From Sphingobium estronivorans (GTDB lineage Bacteria > Pseudomonadota > Alphaproteobacteria > Sphingomonadales > Sphingomonadaceae), in the NCBI RefSeq assembly GCF_008692605.1, contig NZ_LFCT01000002.1, forward strand, positions 62,001 through 126,000: a stretch of DNA of 64,000 bases, in the 5' to 3' direction. The notes under the pieces are model-generated. The model was not told where the DNA came from. It did not search any database and saw only the letters and a list, made by a program, of their open reading frames with translations. Of this stretch, positions 53,538-62,844 are shown in pieces. Position 1 is the first letter of the stretch; every line of letters begins with the position of its first letter. Both the position numbers and the translations under genes were made by a program.

Positions 53538-54785
53538 ATGCCTTGGCTGCCACCCATGGGGTTCCGTTTCTCGCCGCTGTTCGCCGCGCCGCTGTTGCTG
53601 GCCGCGCCCGCCCTCGCCCAGCAGGACAACAGCACGGAACCGGTCTTCAACCTGCCGAACAGCCCGCATCCGCAAACGACCAATCCCAAACAGCAAGGCC
53701 CCGAACTCGACGTCTTTCGGGGCGCGCCGACAAGCGTGACGCCGCCGCCGGTGGTCCTTCCGACGATTCAGGTGCCGCCCGCCGTCACGCCCGCGCCCCA
53801 GCCCGCGCCGCAGCCCGCGCCCCAACCGCAACAGCAGCAACCACGCCGCCCGGTGACGCCCCCCGCCGAAACCCCGGGCGCACCCGAACCGACGCCGCCC
53901 ATTGCAAGCCCGGCACCCGTCGCACCGGCTCCAGCGCCCCAGCCGGTCGAGAATCAGGCGCTCCCGGCTGCCGACAATGCCGCCTCCGCGCCCCAGGCGC
54001 CGCCGCTCATGCCCGCCGAAGAGCCGGCCTCCAACTGGACCTGGATCGCTGGCGCAGCCGCAGTCGTCGCGCTGATCGGCGCCTTCCTCTGGCTGCGCCG
54101 CCGCAAGCCGGAAGCGGCCGATGCGCCGGCTTATCAAGAGGAACCCGCACCCCAACCGTCGGCGCCGCGCCCCATGCAGCCCCAGCCGGCACCGCCCCAG
54201 CCTGCTCCTGTCCCGCCACCGGGCCCGGTCAAGCCCGACCCCGCGCCGGCCGCCATGGATCGCCCCTGGCTCGACCTCGCCATGGACGTGCAGGCCGCTC
54301 GCCTGACGCTGATGGGCGCAACCATCGGCTACACGCTGACCCTCCATAATCGCGGCACCCACGCGGCGGAGGATGTCCTCGTCCGCAGCCTGATCGCGAA
54401 TGCGGACGCCCAGCAACAGCTGCTGTTCCAGCAGTTCTTCGCCGGTGAAACGGGCCTTCCCGTGCACTCCATCGTCACCATCGCGCCGGGCGAAACGCAA
54501 AAGCTCAGCGGCGAAATGCGCCTCGGCGCCCCGGAAATCGCGGCGATCCAGATGGGCGAGCGCGCGCTGCTGATCCCGCTGATTGCCTTCGACGCGCAAT
54601 ATCGCTGGACGGGCGAAGGTGAAGGCGCTGAAAATCCGGGCATCGGCCGCACCGGCCGCGCCTTCATCGTGGGCGAGGAGCAATCGCCCCCGGTCGAACG
54701 CCTCGCCCCCTTCCGTCTCGACCTCGGCCCACGCCAATATCGCACCCCCGGCAGCCGCGCGACCGCACTGTCGCTCGCCAGCTAG
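53538..54785 (+). CDS. Proline/glutamine-rich single-pass membrane protein
   Basis: A ~415-residue protein with signal peptide (GFRFSPLFAAPLLLAAPALAQ), a long Pro/Ala/Gln-rich periplasmic stretch (~75-165), a TM helix (WTWIAGAAAVVALIGAFLWL, ~175-194), a second proline-rich linker and a C-terminal beta-type domain (~250-400) starting RPWLDLAMDVQAARLTLMGA, similar to domains in BatD/aerotolerance-like or cell-surface assembly proteins. Start alternatives: ATG 53517 and ATG 53556. Diverges from queF. Function unknown. Confidence 0.65.
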   Translation: MPWLPPMGFRFSPLFAAPLLLAAPALAQQDNSTEPVFNLPNSPHPQTTNPKQQGPELDVFRGAPTSVTPPPVVLPTIQVPPAVTPAPQPAPQPAPQPQQQQPRRPVTPPAETPGAPEPTPPIASPAPVAPAPAPQPVENQALPAADNAASAPQAPPLMPAEEPASNWTWIAGAAAVVALIGAFLWLRRRKPEAADAPAYQEEPAPQPSAPRPMQPQPAPPQPAPVPPPGPVKPDPAPAAMDRPWLDLAMDVQAARLTLMGATIGYTLTLHNRGTHAAEDVLVRSLIANADAQQQLLFQQFFAGETGLPVHSIVTIAPGETQKLSGEMRLGAPEIAAIQMGERALLIPLIAFDAQYRWTGEGEGAENPGIGRTGRAFIVGEEQSPPVERLAPFRLDLGPRQYRTPGSRATALSLAS

Positions 54786-54819
54786 AGCATCGTGCGAAAA
54801 AGTGGGCACCGGTTTCCAG
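54786..54819. repeat. Alphaproteobacterial REP-like palindrome
   Basis: AGAGCATCGTGCGAAAAAGT followed by GGGCACCGGTTTCC, a close variant of a palindromic element found between genes in many rhizobia and sphingomonads (typically GAGCATCGTGCG...CCGGTTTTC). It starts directly after the stop of the proline-rich protein. Confidence 0.55.
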
Positions 54820-54966
54820 TTGGCCGTACGGTCAGCGGCTCGGAAAATGCGGCATCGAAGGATGGGAGCGTTTTCGTCTGGAACGCAAACACGCCCACGC
54901 CGATCAGCCCTTCCCACCTTCGTCTGCCGATCCTAGAAAGGACGGGAGTACGAAGGAAAAGGCCGC

Positions 54967-55839
54967 ATGGACATATTGGTATCCACCGACTGGCTCGCTG
55001 GAGAGCTGGGTAAAGCCGATCTCGGGGCCGATCTCGGGGCCGACCTCAGAATCGTCGACGCCAGCCTCTTCCTCCCCGGCACCCCGCGCGACCCCAGGGC
55101 CGAGTTCGAGGCCGCCCACATCCCCGGCGCCACCTTCCTCGACCTCCCTACCCTGGCCGATCCGGACGATCCGCGCCCCGGCATGCTGCCGACCGACGCC
55201 TTCATGACCGAGCGTTGCCAGCAGCTCGGCATCGACGCCGACAGCCGCATCATCGTCTATGACAACAGTCCCACCCACAGCGCCGCGCGCGGCTGGTGGA
55301 TGATGCGCCTCTATGGCGTCGGCCAAAGCGCCGCGATCCTCGACGGTGGCCTCGTCAAATGGCTGGCGGAAGGCCGGGCCACGCAAAGCGGCAACCCCAC
55401 GCCTCCGCGCGGCAACGCCGTGGCCCGCCGCGCCCCCGCGCAGGTCCGCACCAGGCAAGACCTGCTCGCCAACCTGCAAAGCCGGGCCGAACAGGTTCTC
55501 GACGCGCGCGGTGCCCCCCGCTTCACCGGCGAGGAAAAGGAACCGCGGCCCGGCATGGCGTCGGGCCATATTCCGGGGAGCCGCAACATCCCCTCCTCGA
55601 CCTTCTACAATGCCGACAACAGCATGAAGCAGGGCGAAGCCCTTCGCCGTCTCTTCCTCGATGCCGGTACGGATTTCGACCGCCCGATCATCACCAGCTG
55701 CGGCAGCGGCGTCACGGCGGCCATCCTGCTCGCGGGCCTCGAGCTGCTCGGCAAGACCGACGTTACCCTCTATGACGGCAGCTGGTCCGAATGGGGCCTC
55801 GACCCCGCCACGCCGAAGGAAACCGGCCCCGCAGCATGA
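54967..55839 (+). CDS. sseA: 3-mercaptopyruvate/thiosulfate sulfurtransferase
   Basis: A 290-residue two-domain rhodanese. The C-terminal domain has the active-site loop CGSGVT with Cys245, the signature of mercaptopyruvate sulfurtransferases; the N-terminal domain is inactive (YDNSPTH). The N-terminus contains a short tandem repeat ADLGADLGADL (residues 17-27) made by a 12-bp DNA repeat. AAGG precedes the ATG. Its stop overlaps the next gene start by 4 bp, so it forms an operon with a PLP-dependent lyase, fitting sulfur amino acid metabolism. Confidence 0.9.
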   Translation: MDILVSTDWLAGELGKADLGADLGADLRIVDASLFLPGTPRDPRAEFEAAHIPGATFLDLPTLADPDDPRPGMLPTDAFMTERCQQLGIDADSRIIVYDNSPTHSAARGWWMMRLYGVGQSAAILDGGLVKWLAEGRATQSGNPTPPRGNAVARRAPAQVRTRQDLLANLQSRAEQVLDARGAPRFTGEEKEPRPGMASGHIPGSRNIPSSTFYNADNSMKQGEALRRLFLDAGTDFDRPIITSCGSGVTAAILLAGLELLGKTDVTLYDGSWSEWGLDPATPKETGPAA

Positions 55840-57041
55840 CCAAGAACCGCAAGCCCCTCACCCACCTCGCCCAGGCGGGCCGCAAGTCCGAATGGACCGG
55901 CATGCCCGGTCAGCCCGGCGGCATCGTCAGCCCGCCGGTCTGGCGCGCCTCCACCATCCTCTACGACGATGTCGCGCATCTGCGCAGTGCGGCGCGCGGC
56001 AGCACCCATGAACGTCTCTTCTACGGCCGCAAGGGCACGCCGACGTCATGGAGCCTCGCCGATGCTCTCACCGAAATGGAGCCGGGCGCCGAAGGCACGA
56101 TGCTCTATCCCTCCGGCGTTGCGGCCATTGCCTGCGCGCTGATGGCGGTGCTGAAGCCAGGCGACCGGCTTCTGATGGTCGACAGCGCCTATGACCCCAC
56201 CCGCAATTTTTGCGAACAGATGCTGCGGCCGCTCGGGATCGAGACGGTCTATTACGACCCCGGCATCGGCGCCGGGATCGCGGACCTCATCACCGACACC
56301 ACCCGCGCCATTTTCATGGAAAGCCCCGGCAGCCTGACCTTCGAGGTGCAGGACGTCCCCGCCATCACCGCCATTGCGCGCCAAAAGGGCATCGCAACCC
56401 TGATCGATAACACGTGGGCGACGCCCTTGTTCTTCCCCGCTTTGTCCCACGGCGTCGACATCAGCATCCTCGCCTGCACCAAATATATAGTCGGCCATAG
56501 CGACGTGATGATGGGATCGGTGACGGCCACCCCGGCCCTCTTCCCGAAAATCCGCCAGACGGCCTATCTCTTCGGCCAGATGAGCAGCCCCGACGACGCC
56601 TGGCTCGCCTCGCGCGGCCTGCGCACGCTGGGCGTGCGCCTTCATCAGCATCAGGCGAGCGCGCTGAAGATCGCCCAATGGCTGTCCGAACAGCCCGATG
56701 TCGCCCGCGTCCTTCACCCGGCGCTGCCCTCCTGCCCCGGCCATGCGCTGTGGCAACGCGACTTCACCGGCTCGTCCGGCCTGTTCAGCTTCATCCTGCG
56801 TGGCGGCGACGAGCAGGCCCGCGCCGCCCTGATCGATGGCCTCGCCCATTTCGGCATCGGCTATAGCTGGGGCGGCTTCGAAAGCCTCGCCCTGCCGGTC
56901 GATCCCGCCCGCTATCGCAGCGCCACGCTCTGGCAGGCCGAAGGGCCCGTGGTCCGCCTGCAAATCGGCCTCGAAGATCCCGACGACCTGATCGTGGACC
57001 TCGACGCCGGCCTTGCCCGCTTCCGGGCGGCGCGCGGATGA
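55836..57041 (+). CDS. metC: Cystathionine beta-lyase-like PLP enzyme
   Basis: A 401-residue Cys/Met-metabolism PLP enzyme. Motifs: YPSGVAAIACALMA (cofactor phosphate region, ~91), DNTWATP with Asp191, and the PLP lysine in TKYIVGHSD (Lys216). It cleaves cystathionine or a related thioether to homocysteine, pyruvate and ammonia. ATG 55836 overlaps the sulfurtransferase stop, and its own stop overlaps the MscS start (both ATGA), so three genes are translationally coupled. Confidence 0.9.
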   Translation: MTKNRKPLTHLAQAGRKSEWTGMPGQPGGIVSPPVWRASTILYDDVAHLRSAARGSTHERLFYGRKGTPTSWSLADALTEMEPGAEGTMLYPSGVAAIACALMAVLKPGDRLLMVDSAYDPTRNFCEQMLRPLGIETVYYDPGIGAGIADLITDTTRAIFMESPGSLTFEVQDVPAITAIARQKGIATLIDNTWATPLFFPALSHGVDISILACTKYIVGHSDVMMGSVTATPALFPKIRQTAYLFGQMSSPDDAWLASRGLRTLGVRLHQHQASALKIAQWLSEQPDVARVLHPALPSCPGHALWQRDFTGSSGLFSFILRGGDEQARAALIDGLAHFGIGYSWGGFESLALPVDPARYRSATLWQAEGPVVRLQIGLEDPDDLIVDLDAGLARFRAARG

Positions 57042-58294
57042 CGCCGGGCTTCCCCGCGCTGCTTGCCCTGATCCCCGGCGATCCCGCCATCGTCCATCCG
57101 CTGGTCGCATTGGCGGTTGCCGGGCTGATCTATCTCATTGCCGACGCGGTCGCCCATATTCTGGGGCCGCTGATGCGCCGCCGTATCCGCCCGCTGGGCG
57201 ACGCGCTGGCGGGGCATCTCCGCCCGATCCTGCGTCACCTGCTGGCGGGCGGGCTGCTCATCCTGCCCACCGCGCTCTGGCCGGTCGACAGCCTTGCCCA
57301 TCTGCTGCTGGGCGCCGCGCTCGCCTTCGCTTTTTCGGCCCTCGCCGTCCACATCTTGCGCAGCCTCGCCATCCCGCGCTGGGCCGTGGTGCCGATTGCC
57401 CTGCTCCTCTTCGTCACGGTCCTCTCCAGCAGCAGCGGCGGTTTCGCGCCCGCGGCCGGCATGCTCGACGGTGTCGGCATCAATCTCGGCAAACGCCGCA
57501 TCACTCTGCTCGGGCTGGTCAGCATGGCCGCGACTTGCGTCGCCCTGTTCGCGCTTGTCCGCCTCGCCAACCGCATGATCGGGCGCAGCATCACCCACGC
57601 CCACGGCCTGGACGCCACGCAAAAGCTGCTCGCGCAGAAACTGGCCGCGATCGCGGTGATCGTCGCCGCCTTCTTCATCGGCGTCGATCTTCTGGCGATC
57701 GACCTCACCGCCTTCACCGTCTTTTCCGGTGCGCTGGGTCTGGCGGTCGGCTTCGGCCTGCAAAAGACCTTCGGCAACCTCATCGCCGGGATCATCCTGC
57801 TGATGGACCGCTCGATCAAGCCGGGCGACGTCATCGTCGTGGGCGACAGCTTCGGCTGGGTGAACAAGATCGGCGTGCGCGCCGTCTCCGTCATCACCCG
57901 CGACGGCAAGGAGCACCTGATCCCGAACGAAAATCTGATGACGCAGGAAGTGGAGAACTGGTCCTATTCCGACCGCAATGTCCGCGTCCGCATTCCGGTG
58001 GGGATCGGTTTCGACAGCGATCTCAAGCTAGCGCAGGAGCTGATGCTCCGCGCCGCGCAGGAAAGCCCCCGCGTGCTTCGCAATCCCAAGCCCAATGTCT
58101 GGCTGACCGCCTTTGGCGAGAATCGCGTCGAACATGACATATTGGTGTGGATTAGCGATCCGGAGAGCGGGGTCGGCAGCGTGAAGTCGGACGTGCTCAA
58201 CCGGCTGTGGCTGCTGTTCCGTGAACATGGGATCACCATCCCCTATCCGCAACGCGTCATCCACGCGCCCCCCGGCGGCTCGCGGCCGCAATAG
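57038..58294 (+). CDS. MscS-type mechanosensitive channel
   Basis: A 418-residue channel with five or more N-terminal TM helices (residues ~15-190) and the MscS core: the pore-lining TM and beta-domain ALGLAVGFGLQKTFGNLIAG (~229-248), DRSIKPGDVIVVGDSFGWV, HLIPNENLMTQEVENWSYSD, then the alpha/beta C-terminal part. It opens under membrane tension to release solutes. The start overlaps the PLP-lyase stop, so expression is coupled to the metabolic genes. Confidence 0.9.
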   Translation: MTPGFPALLALIPGDPAIVHPLVALAVAGLIYLIADAVAHILGPLMRRRIRPLGDALAGHLRPILRHLLAGGLLILPTALWPVDSLAHLLLGAALAFAFSALAVHILRSLAIPRWAVVPIALLLFVTVLSSSSGGFAPAAGMLDGVGINLGKRRITLLGLVSMAATCVALFALVRLANRMIGRSITHAHGLDATQKLLAQKLAAIAVIVAAFFIGVDLLAIDLTAFTVFSGALGLAVGFGLQKTFGNLIAGIILLMDRSIKPGDVIVVGDSFGWVNKIGVRAVSVITRDGKEHLIPNENLMTQEVENWSYSDRNVRVRIPVGIGFDSDLKLAQELMLRAAQESPRVLRNPKPNVWLTAFGENRVEHDILVWISDPESGVGSVKSDVLNRLWLLFREHGITIPYPQRVIHAPPGGSRPQ

Positions 58295-58549
58295 CTTTCC
58301 CTCACGGCAATTGCGGCGGAAAGCGCGCGTCCAGGGGATTGTCGCGCCACATTCATGCCCGATTTTGTTGCAGGTCAGCAACATTACGGAACCAAAAGAC
58401 ATGCATCAGCAATAAAATCTTGTGCACCGCAACGGAGACAGGCATCCCAAGGCCGTTGAGACAATCCGGTCCATCCCCCCGCGGGCAATAGAGACCGGGC
58501 GTCATGACGCAGGCGGGACGATCGCAGATAACCATCAAGGGGAAACCTC

Positions 58550-59299
58550 ATGCGTAAGTCCATAATCGGCCTCTCGGCCCTCGCTCTTGCCGCGACCGTG
58601 TCGACACCGGCCCTCGCCCAGGACGTGCCCACGTCCGACCTGACCGTGTCCGGCAACGCCGCCGTCGTCACCGACTATCGCTTCCGTGGCATTTCGCAGA
58701 CCGACAAGCGCTTCGCGCTTCAGGGCGGCATCACCGTCACCCATTCCTCGGGCTTCTATGTCTCGACCTGGGGCAGCTCGATCGACGACTATGTCGCCAA
58801 TGGCAGCGACCAGGAACTCGACCTGATCGCCGGCTATTCCAAGACCATCGGCGCCGCCACGGTCGATGTCGGCGTACTCTATTATTACTATCCCGGCTCG
58901 CATGGCGCCAACACCGACTTCGTTGAACCCTATGCCTCGATCAAGGGCACCTTCGGCCCGGCAACCGCCAAGCTGACCGCCAATTACGCGCCGAAATCGC
59001 GCGCCCTCTCGGTCGACGGCGGCCTGACCCGGGAAGATAATCTGTACATCGCCGGCGACCTGTCGACCAGCATTCCCAACACCCCGCTGGGCGTATCGGC
59101 ACATCTGGGCCACAGCTTCGGTCCCAGCTATCTGACCATCGGCAAGGAATATACCGACTGGAACATCGGCGCGACCTACAGCTGGAGTCACCTGACCTTC
59201 GGCGTGTCCTATGTCGACACCGACAAGTCGGCCTACAGCCCGAGCGGCCGCAACATCAGCAAGGCCGGCGTGGTCGGTTCCGTCACCGCGTCCTTCTGA
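58550..59299 (+). CDS. TorF-family outer-membrane porin-like protein
   Basis: A 249-residue protein with signal peptide (MRKSIIGLSALALAATVS) and the TorF (TIGR02001) signature LTVSGNAAVVTDYRFRGISQ (~30-49), a RFALQGG strand, and a terminal VVGSVTASF ending in Phe. These are small outer-membrane barrels of unknown substrate. AAGGGGAAACC precedes the ATG; a strong hairpin terminator follows. Confidence 0.88.
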   Translation: MRKSIIGLSALALAATVSTPALAQDVPTSDLTVSGNAAVVTDYRFRGISQTDKRFALQGGITVTHSSGFYVSTWGSSIDDYVANGSDQELDLIAGYSKTIGAATVDVGVLYYYYPGSHGANTDFVEPYASIKGTFGPATAKLTANYAPKSRALSVDGGLTREDNLYIAGDLSTSIPNTPLGVSAHLGHSFGPSYLTIGKEYTDWNIGATYSWSHLTFGVSYVDTDKSAYSPSGRNISKAGVVGSVTASF

Positions 59300-59320
59300 C
59301 GGAATAATCGCACGATCCAA

Positions 59321-59348
59321 ATCCTCCCCATCGCCGGATGGGGAGGAT
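59321..59348. terminator. Bidirectional-type hairpin after torF
   Basis: A perfect 11-bp stem (ATCCTCCCCAT/ATGGGGAGGAT) with CGCCGG loop, 21 bp after the torF stop and 67 bp before the stop of the convergent methyltransferase. Poor T-run on either side. Confidence 0.65.
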
Positions 59349-59415
59349 CGAGTGCATCACACCCACTGCCTGTAGCAAGAAAGGGCGCATTTCGCGCCCG
59401 CATCCTGTCAATGGA

Positions 59416-60285
59416 TCAGCGGCTCCACCGCGCCCAGATCGCCGTGGGCAGGCGCAATCCCCGCGCCTCTTCCCGCACCGCCAGTTCCCCCGCCTCCACC
59501 CTGCCGGGCAGATCGGCAAAGGCCTGTTTCAGCAGTTCACCGATCGCCAGCGCCGACATCCGCACGGCATAGACGGTCAGGAACAGGAACCGGCTGTCCG
59601 CGTCCAGCAACTGCCGACAATTGGCGATGAGGCCAGGAAGATCCTCTTCCAGCCGCCACACCTCGCCGTCCGGTCCGCGCCCATATTTGGGGGGATCGAG
59701 CAATATTCCATCATAGCGCCGTCCGCGCCGCACCTCGCGCGCGACAAATTTGGCGGCGTCGTCGACGATCCAGCGCACTGGCCGATCCTCCAGGCCCGAC
59801 AGCGCCGCATTGGCCCGCGCCTGCGCCACCGATTTCTTGGAGGCATCGACATGCACCATCTGCGCGCCCGCAGCCGCCATCGCCAGCGTGCCGACCCCCG
59901 TATAGCCGAACAGGTTCATGACCTGCGCTTCGTTCTTGTCGGCGATCTTGCCCCGCATCCAGTCCCAGACCGGCGCCATGTCGGGAAAGAAGCCGAGATG
60001 CCGGAAAGGGGTGCAACTCGACTGGAAAGTCACCTCATTCCAATGCAGCGGCCAGCCCTCTGCGGGGACCGGCCGTTCATAGAACCAGCGCCCACCGCCT
60101 TCCTCGTCGGAACCGGGCACGAACTCGCCATCGGCCTGCCAGTCGGCCTGCGCCGGTGCCCACATCGCCTGCGGTTCAGGTCGGATGAAGCGAAAACGAC
60201 CGTAGCGCTCCAGCTTCCGCCCATGGCCCGAATCGATCAGGCCATAGTCGGACCAGGGTTCACCAAGAAGGGCTTGAAGGTCCAC
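59416..60285 (-). CDS. Class I SAM methyltransferase (RlmI/RlmK-like)
   Basis: A 289-residue methyltransferase: motif I NLFGYTGVGTLAMAAAGA (~149-166), VHVDASKKSVAQARANA, motif IV LDPPKYGRG (~197-205). The DPPKY and the order of blocks resemble rRNA methyltransferases of the RlmI/RlmK group. It begins 3 bp after thrC, at the end of the DUF983-SURF1-thrC run. Confidence 0.85.
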   Translation of the reverse strand: MDLQALLGEPWSDYGLIDSGHGRKLERYGRFRFIRPEPQAMWAPAQADWQADGEFVPGSDEEGGGRWFYERPVPAEGWPLHWNEVTFQSSCTPFRHLGFFPDMAPVWDWMRGKIADKNEAQVMNLFGYTGVGTLAMAAAGAQMVHVDASKKSVAQARANAALSGLEDRPVRWIVDDAAKFVAREVRRGRRYDGILLDPPKYGRGPDGEVWRLEEDLPGLIANCRQLLDADSRFLFLTVYAVRMSALAIGELLKQAFADLPGRVEAGELAVREEARGLRLPTAIWARWSR

Positions 60286-60288
60286 CCC

Positions 60289-61689
60289 TCAAGCCCTCGG
60301 CGTCGCCCGCTCCGCGACATAAGCCGTGACCGCGTCGAAGGTGCCGGGCAGCTTGGCATAGGCTTCTTCCCGCGCGAACAGATCGCCCACGCGCGACGGC
60401 AGGGCCGGACGGGTGCCGGTCGCCCGCTCGACCGCCGTGGGGAATTTCGCTGGATGCGCGGTCGCCAGCGTCACCACCGGCACTGACGGGTCGAGATCGA
60501 CCGTGCGTGCCGCAGCGAGGCCAATGGCGCTGTGCGGGTCGATCACCTGTCCCGCCGCGTCATAAGCCCAGCGCATCGCCATGGTCATACCGTCGGCATC
60601 GACCCGGGCGGAGGTGAACAGCTTCGACGCGCCATCCCGCTGCGCATTGGTGAGGCGCATCGCCTTGCTCGCCTCGAAACCCTTCATCTGCTCCGCCAGC
60701 GCCTTGCCGTCGCGCCCACCGGCATCGAACAGCAGCCGCTCGAAATTGGAGCTGACCTGGATATCCATGCTCGGCGTTGCCGTCGCCACCACCTGACCCT
60801 GGCTATAGTCACCCTCGGCGAGGGCACGGTGCAGGATGTCGTTGACGTTGGTGGCGACCATCAGCTTCGCTACCGGCAGGCCCATCTGCGCCGCGACATA
60901 ACCCGCGAACACATCGCCGAAATTGCCGGTCGGCACGGAGAAGGCAATCGCCCGCTCCGGCGCGCCCAGCCGGACGGCAGCGTAGAAATAATAGACGACC
61001 TGCGCCATCAGCCGCGCCCAATTGATGCTGTTCACCGCCGACAGGTTGAACCGCCGCGCGAAGGCCGCATCGTTGAACATCGCCTTCACCAGCGCCTGCG
61101 CATCGTCGAAGCTGCCGTCGATGGCGATATTGTAGACATTGGGCGCCAGCACCGTGGTCATCTGGCGGCGCTGAACGTCCGACACGCGGCCTTCGGGATG
61201 GAGCATGAAGATGTCGATCTTCGCCCGGCCCGCCACCGCATCGATCGCCGCCGACCCGGTATCTCCGGAAGTCGCGCCGACGATAGTGAGATGATCCTCC
61301 CGCCGCGACAGGAAGCGCTCGAACAATTGGCCGAGCAGTTGGAGCGCCACGTCCTTGAACGCCAGCGTCGGGCCATGGAACAGTTCGAGCAGCCAGTGCC
61401 GGTGATCCAACTGCACCAGCGGCGTCACCGCATCATGGCTGAAGCGGCCATAGGCGGCGGTGCACAGCTCCCGCAGTTCCTCTTCGCTGAGCGATCCTGC
61501 GACGAAGGGCGCCATGACCCGCACCGCCGTCTCAACATAGGAAAGGCCCGAAAGCGCGCGAATATCCTCGGCGGAGAAGCTCGGCCAGCGTTCCGGCAGA
61601 TAGAGTCCGCCATCGGACGCCAGCCCTGCCAGCGTCACATCCTCAAACCCGAGCGCGGGCGCGCTCCCCCTGGTGCTCACATATTGCAT
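60289..61689 (-). CDS. thrC: Threonine synthase
   Basis: A 466-residue PLP-dependent threonine synthase of the long (fold type II, ThrC) class: N-terminal MQYVSTRG and FEDVTLAGLASDGGLYLP, PLP lysine in GPTLAFKDVALQLLG (~103-117), glycine loop ATSGDTGSAAI, SVPTGNFGD (~250). It converts O-phosphohomoserine to threonine in the cytoplasm. It follows SURF1 by 44 bp and runs into the methyltransferase. Confidence 0.95.
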   Translation of the reverse strand: MQYVSTRGSAPALGFEDVTLAGLASDGGLYLPERWPSFSAEDIRALSGLSYVETAVRVMAPFVAGSLSEEELRELCTAAYGRFSHDAVTPLVQLDHRHWLLELFHGPTLAFKDVALQLLGQLFERFLSRREDHLTIVGATSGDTGSAAIDAVAGRAKIDIFMLHPEGRVSDVQRRQMTTVLAPNVYNIAIDGSFDDAQALVKAMFNDAAFARRFNLSAVNSINWARLMAQVVYYFYAAVRLGAPERAIAFSVPTGNFGDVFAGYVAAQMGLPVAKLMVATNVNDILHRALAEGDYSQGQVVATATPSMDIQVSSNFERLLFDAGGRDGKALAEQMKGFEASKAMRLTNAQRDGASKLFTSARVDADGMTMAMRWAYDAAGQVIDPHSAIGLAAARTVDLDPSVPVVTLATAHPAKFPTAVERATGTRPALPSRVGDLFAREEAYAKLPGTFDAVTAYVAERATPRA

Positions 61690-61733
61690 GATGGGGTAGC
61701 CCGGTAGCGCTGGACGCGGCTTCGAGCAAGCAT

Positions 61734-62360
61734 TTAAGGCGTGGACCGCCGCCTGAAAGCCGCCAGAAGATAGATGATGACGGCAATGGCGGCGAAGATG
61801 AACCATTGCACGGCATAGGCCAGATGGTTGTTGGGCACATCCGCCACCGTCGGCGGCGCCAGCGGCTTGAGGCCCGGCACGGCCTCTCCGGCGATCAGCA
61901 TCGGCCTCAGGGGAAGCGACTTGCCGCCGATCCGCGAGAACAGGGATCGATGATCCGGCTCCTCTCCAATCCACCCGCGGATCTGGCCGCCGCGCCATTG
62001 CGGCGTGGCATCGGGTCGAGCCGCCACGCCCGCCGCGACCAGCACGCCCGGCCCCTCGGCACCGGTCGCGCATTCGGCGATATAGCGATAGCCGGTCGAT
62101 CCATCGGCCGCGCGGCCCGCCTCGCTATGCCAATGAATGACATGCAGGCAATGAACGGAAGAGCGGCGGAAGAGCAGGTCGGACGGCACCGGCGGAAAGG
62201 CGGGGAAAGCCACTGCGGGTCGCGCCGGATTGGCCGCGACCAACGCAAGCATCGCTTCCTTTTCCGCCCGCCGCTGCAATTGCCAGACACCAAGGCCGAT
62301 CATCACCAGCACCGCCGCCGCGACGATCAGGGTCGGCAGGAGGGGGAGGCGCCGGATCAT
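61734..62360 (-). CDS. SURF1 family cytochrome oxidase assembly protein
   Basis: A 208-residue SURF1 homologue with two TM helices (residues ~8-27 and ~180-199) flanking a periplasmic domain. Family stretches: GVWQLQRRAEKEAML (~24-38), GYRYIAEC, GWIGEEPDH and NNHLAYAVQWFIFA at the second helix. SURF1 proteins help insert heme a into subunit I. Overlaps DUF983 by 4 bp. Confidence 0.9.
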   Translation of the reverse strand: MIRRLPLLPTLIVAAAVLVMIGLGVWQLQRRAEKEAMLALVAANPARPAVAFPAFPPVPSDLLFRRSSVHCLHVIHWHSEAGRAADGSTGYRYIAECATGAEGPGVLVAAGVAARPDATPQWRGGQIRGWIGEEPDHRSLFSRIGGKSLPLRPMLIAGEAVPGLKPLAPPTVADVPNNHLAYAVQWFIFAAIAVIIYLLAAFRRRSTP

Positions 62361-62767
62361 TGCTCACGCTCCTTGACCTTCCATTGCCCCTCACGCGCCC
62401 GGTTGCGATATTCCAGGATCAGCAGCATGGCCTTTGCCACCCGGAGGCTCCCGACGACAGCAAGCACCGTCAACGGCGTCCACAGCAGGATATGAAGCCA
62501 GAGCGGCGGATGAACCTTCAGTTCCAGGGTCAGCGCCAATACAACCATCACGGTGCCCACGATCAGGGTCAGGAAGGCCGCCGGGCCGTCGCCGACGTTG
62601 AACTGCGCAAGATCGAGCCCACAGGCCCGGCAGGAAGGGGCGAAGCGCACCGGTCCGACGAACAGCGTCGCCGCCCCGCATTGCGGGCAGCTTCCCTGCG
62701 CCGCTGCGACCAGCAAGGGCTGCGATGCGCCGGAACCGGGATCGGTCGATAGCATGGAATCAGGCAT
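62357..62767 (-). CDS. DUF983 membrane protein
   Basis: A 136-residue protein with a zinc-ribbon-like pair CPQCG (~27-31) and CRACG (~47-51) followed by two TM helices (~65-85 and ~95-115), the DUF983 layout. It sits in the cytochrome oxidase assembly clusters of alphaproteobacteria. Its stop overlaps the SURF1 start (ATGA). Function unknown. Confidence 0.88.
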   Translation of the reverse strand: MPDSMLSTDPGSGASQPLLVAAAQGSCPQCGAATLFVGPVRFAPSCRACGLDLAQFNVGDGPAAFLTLIVGTVMVVLALTLELKVHPPLWLHILLWTPLTVLAVVGSLRVAKAMLLILEYRNRAREGQWKVKEREQ

Positions 62768-62781
62768 AAGGCCGCCTTTCC

Positions 62782-62815
62782 AAAAAGAAAACGGCCGGAA
62801 TGCATCCGGCCGTTT
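62782..62815 (-). terminator. Intrinsic terminator after ctaE
   Basis: On the minus strand an 11-bp perfect stem (AAACGGCCGGA/TCCGGCCGTTT) with a 5-nt loop is followed by TCTTTTTGG. It separates ctaG-ctaE transcripts from DUF983-SURF1-thrC. Confidence 0.8.
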
Positions 62816-62844
62816 CCACCCAAATCATGGACGGAGCCGTCCGA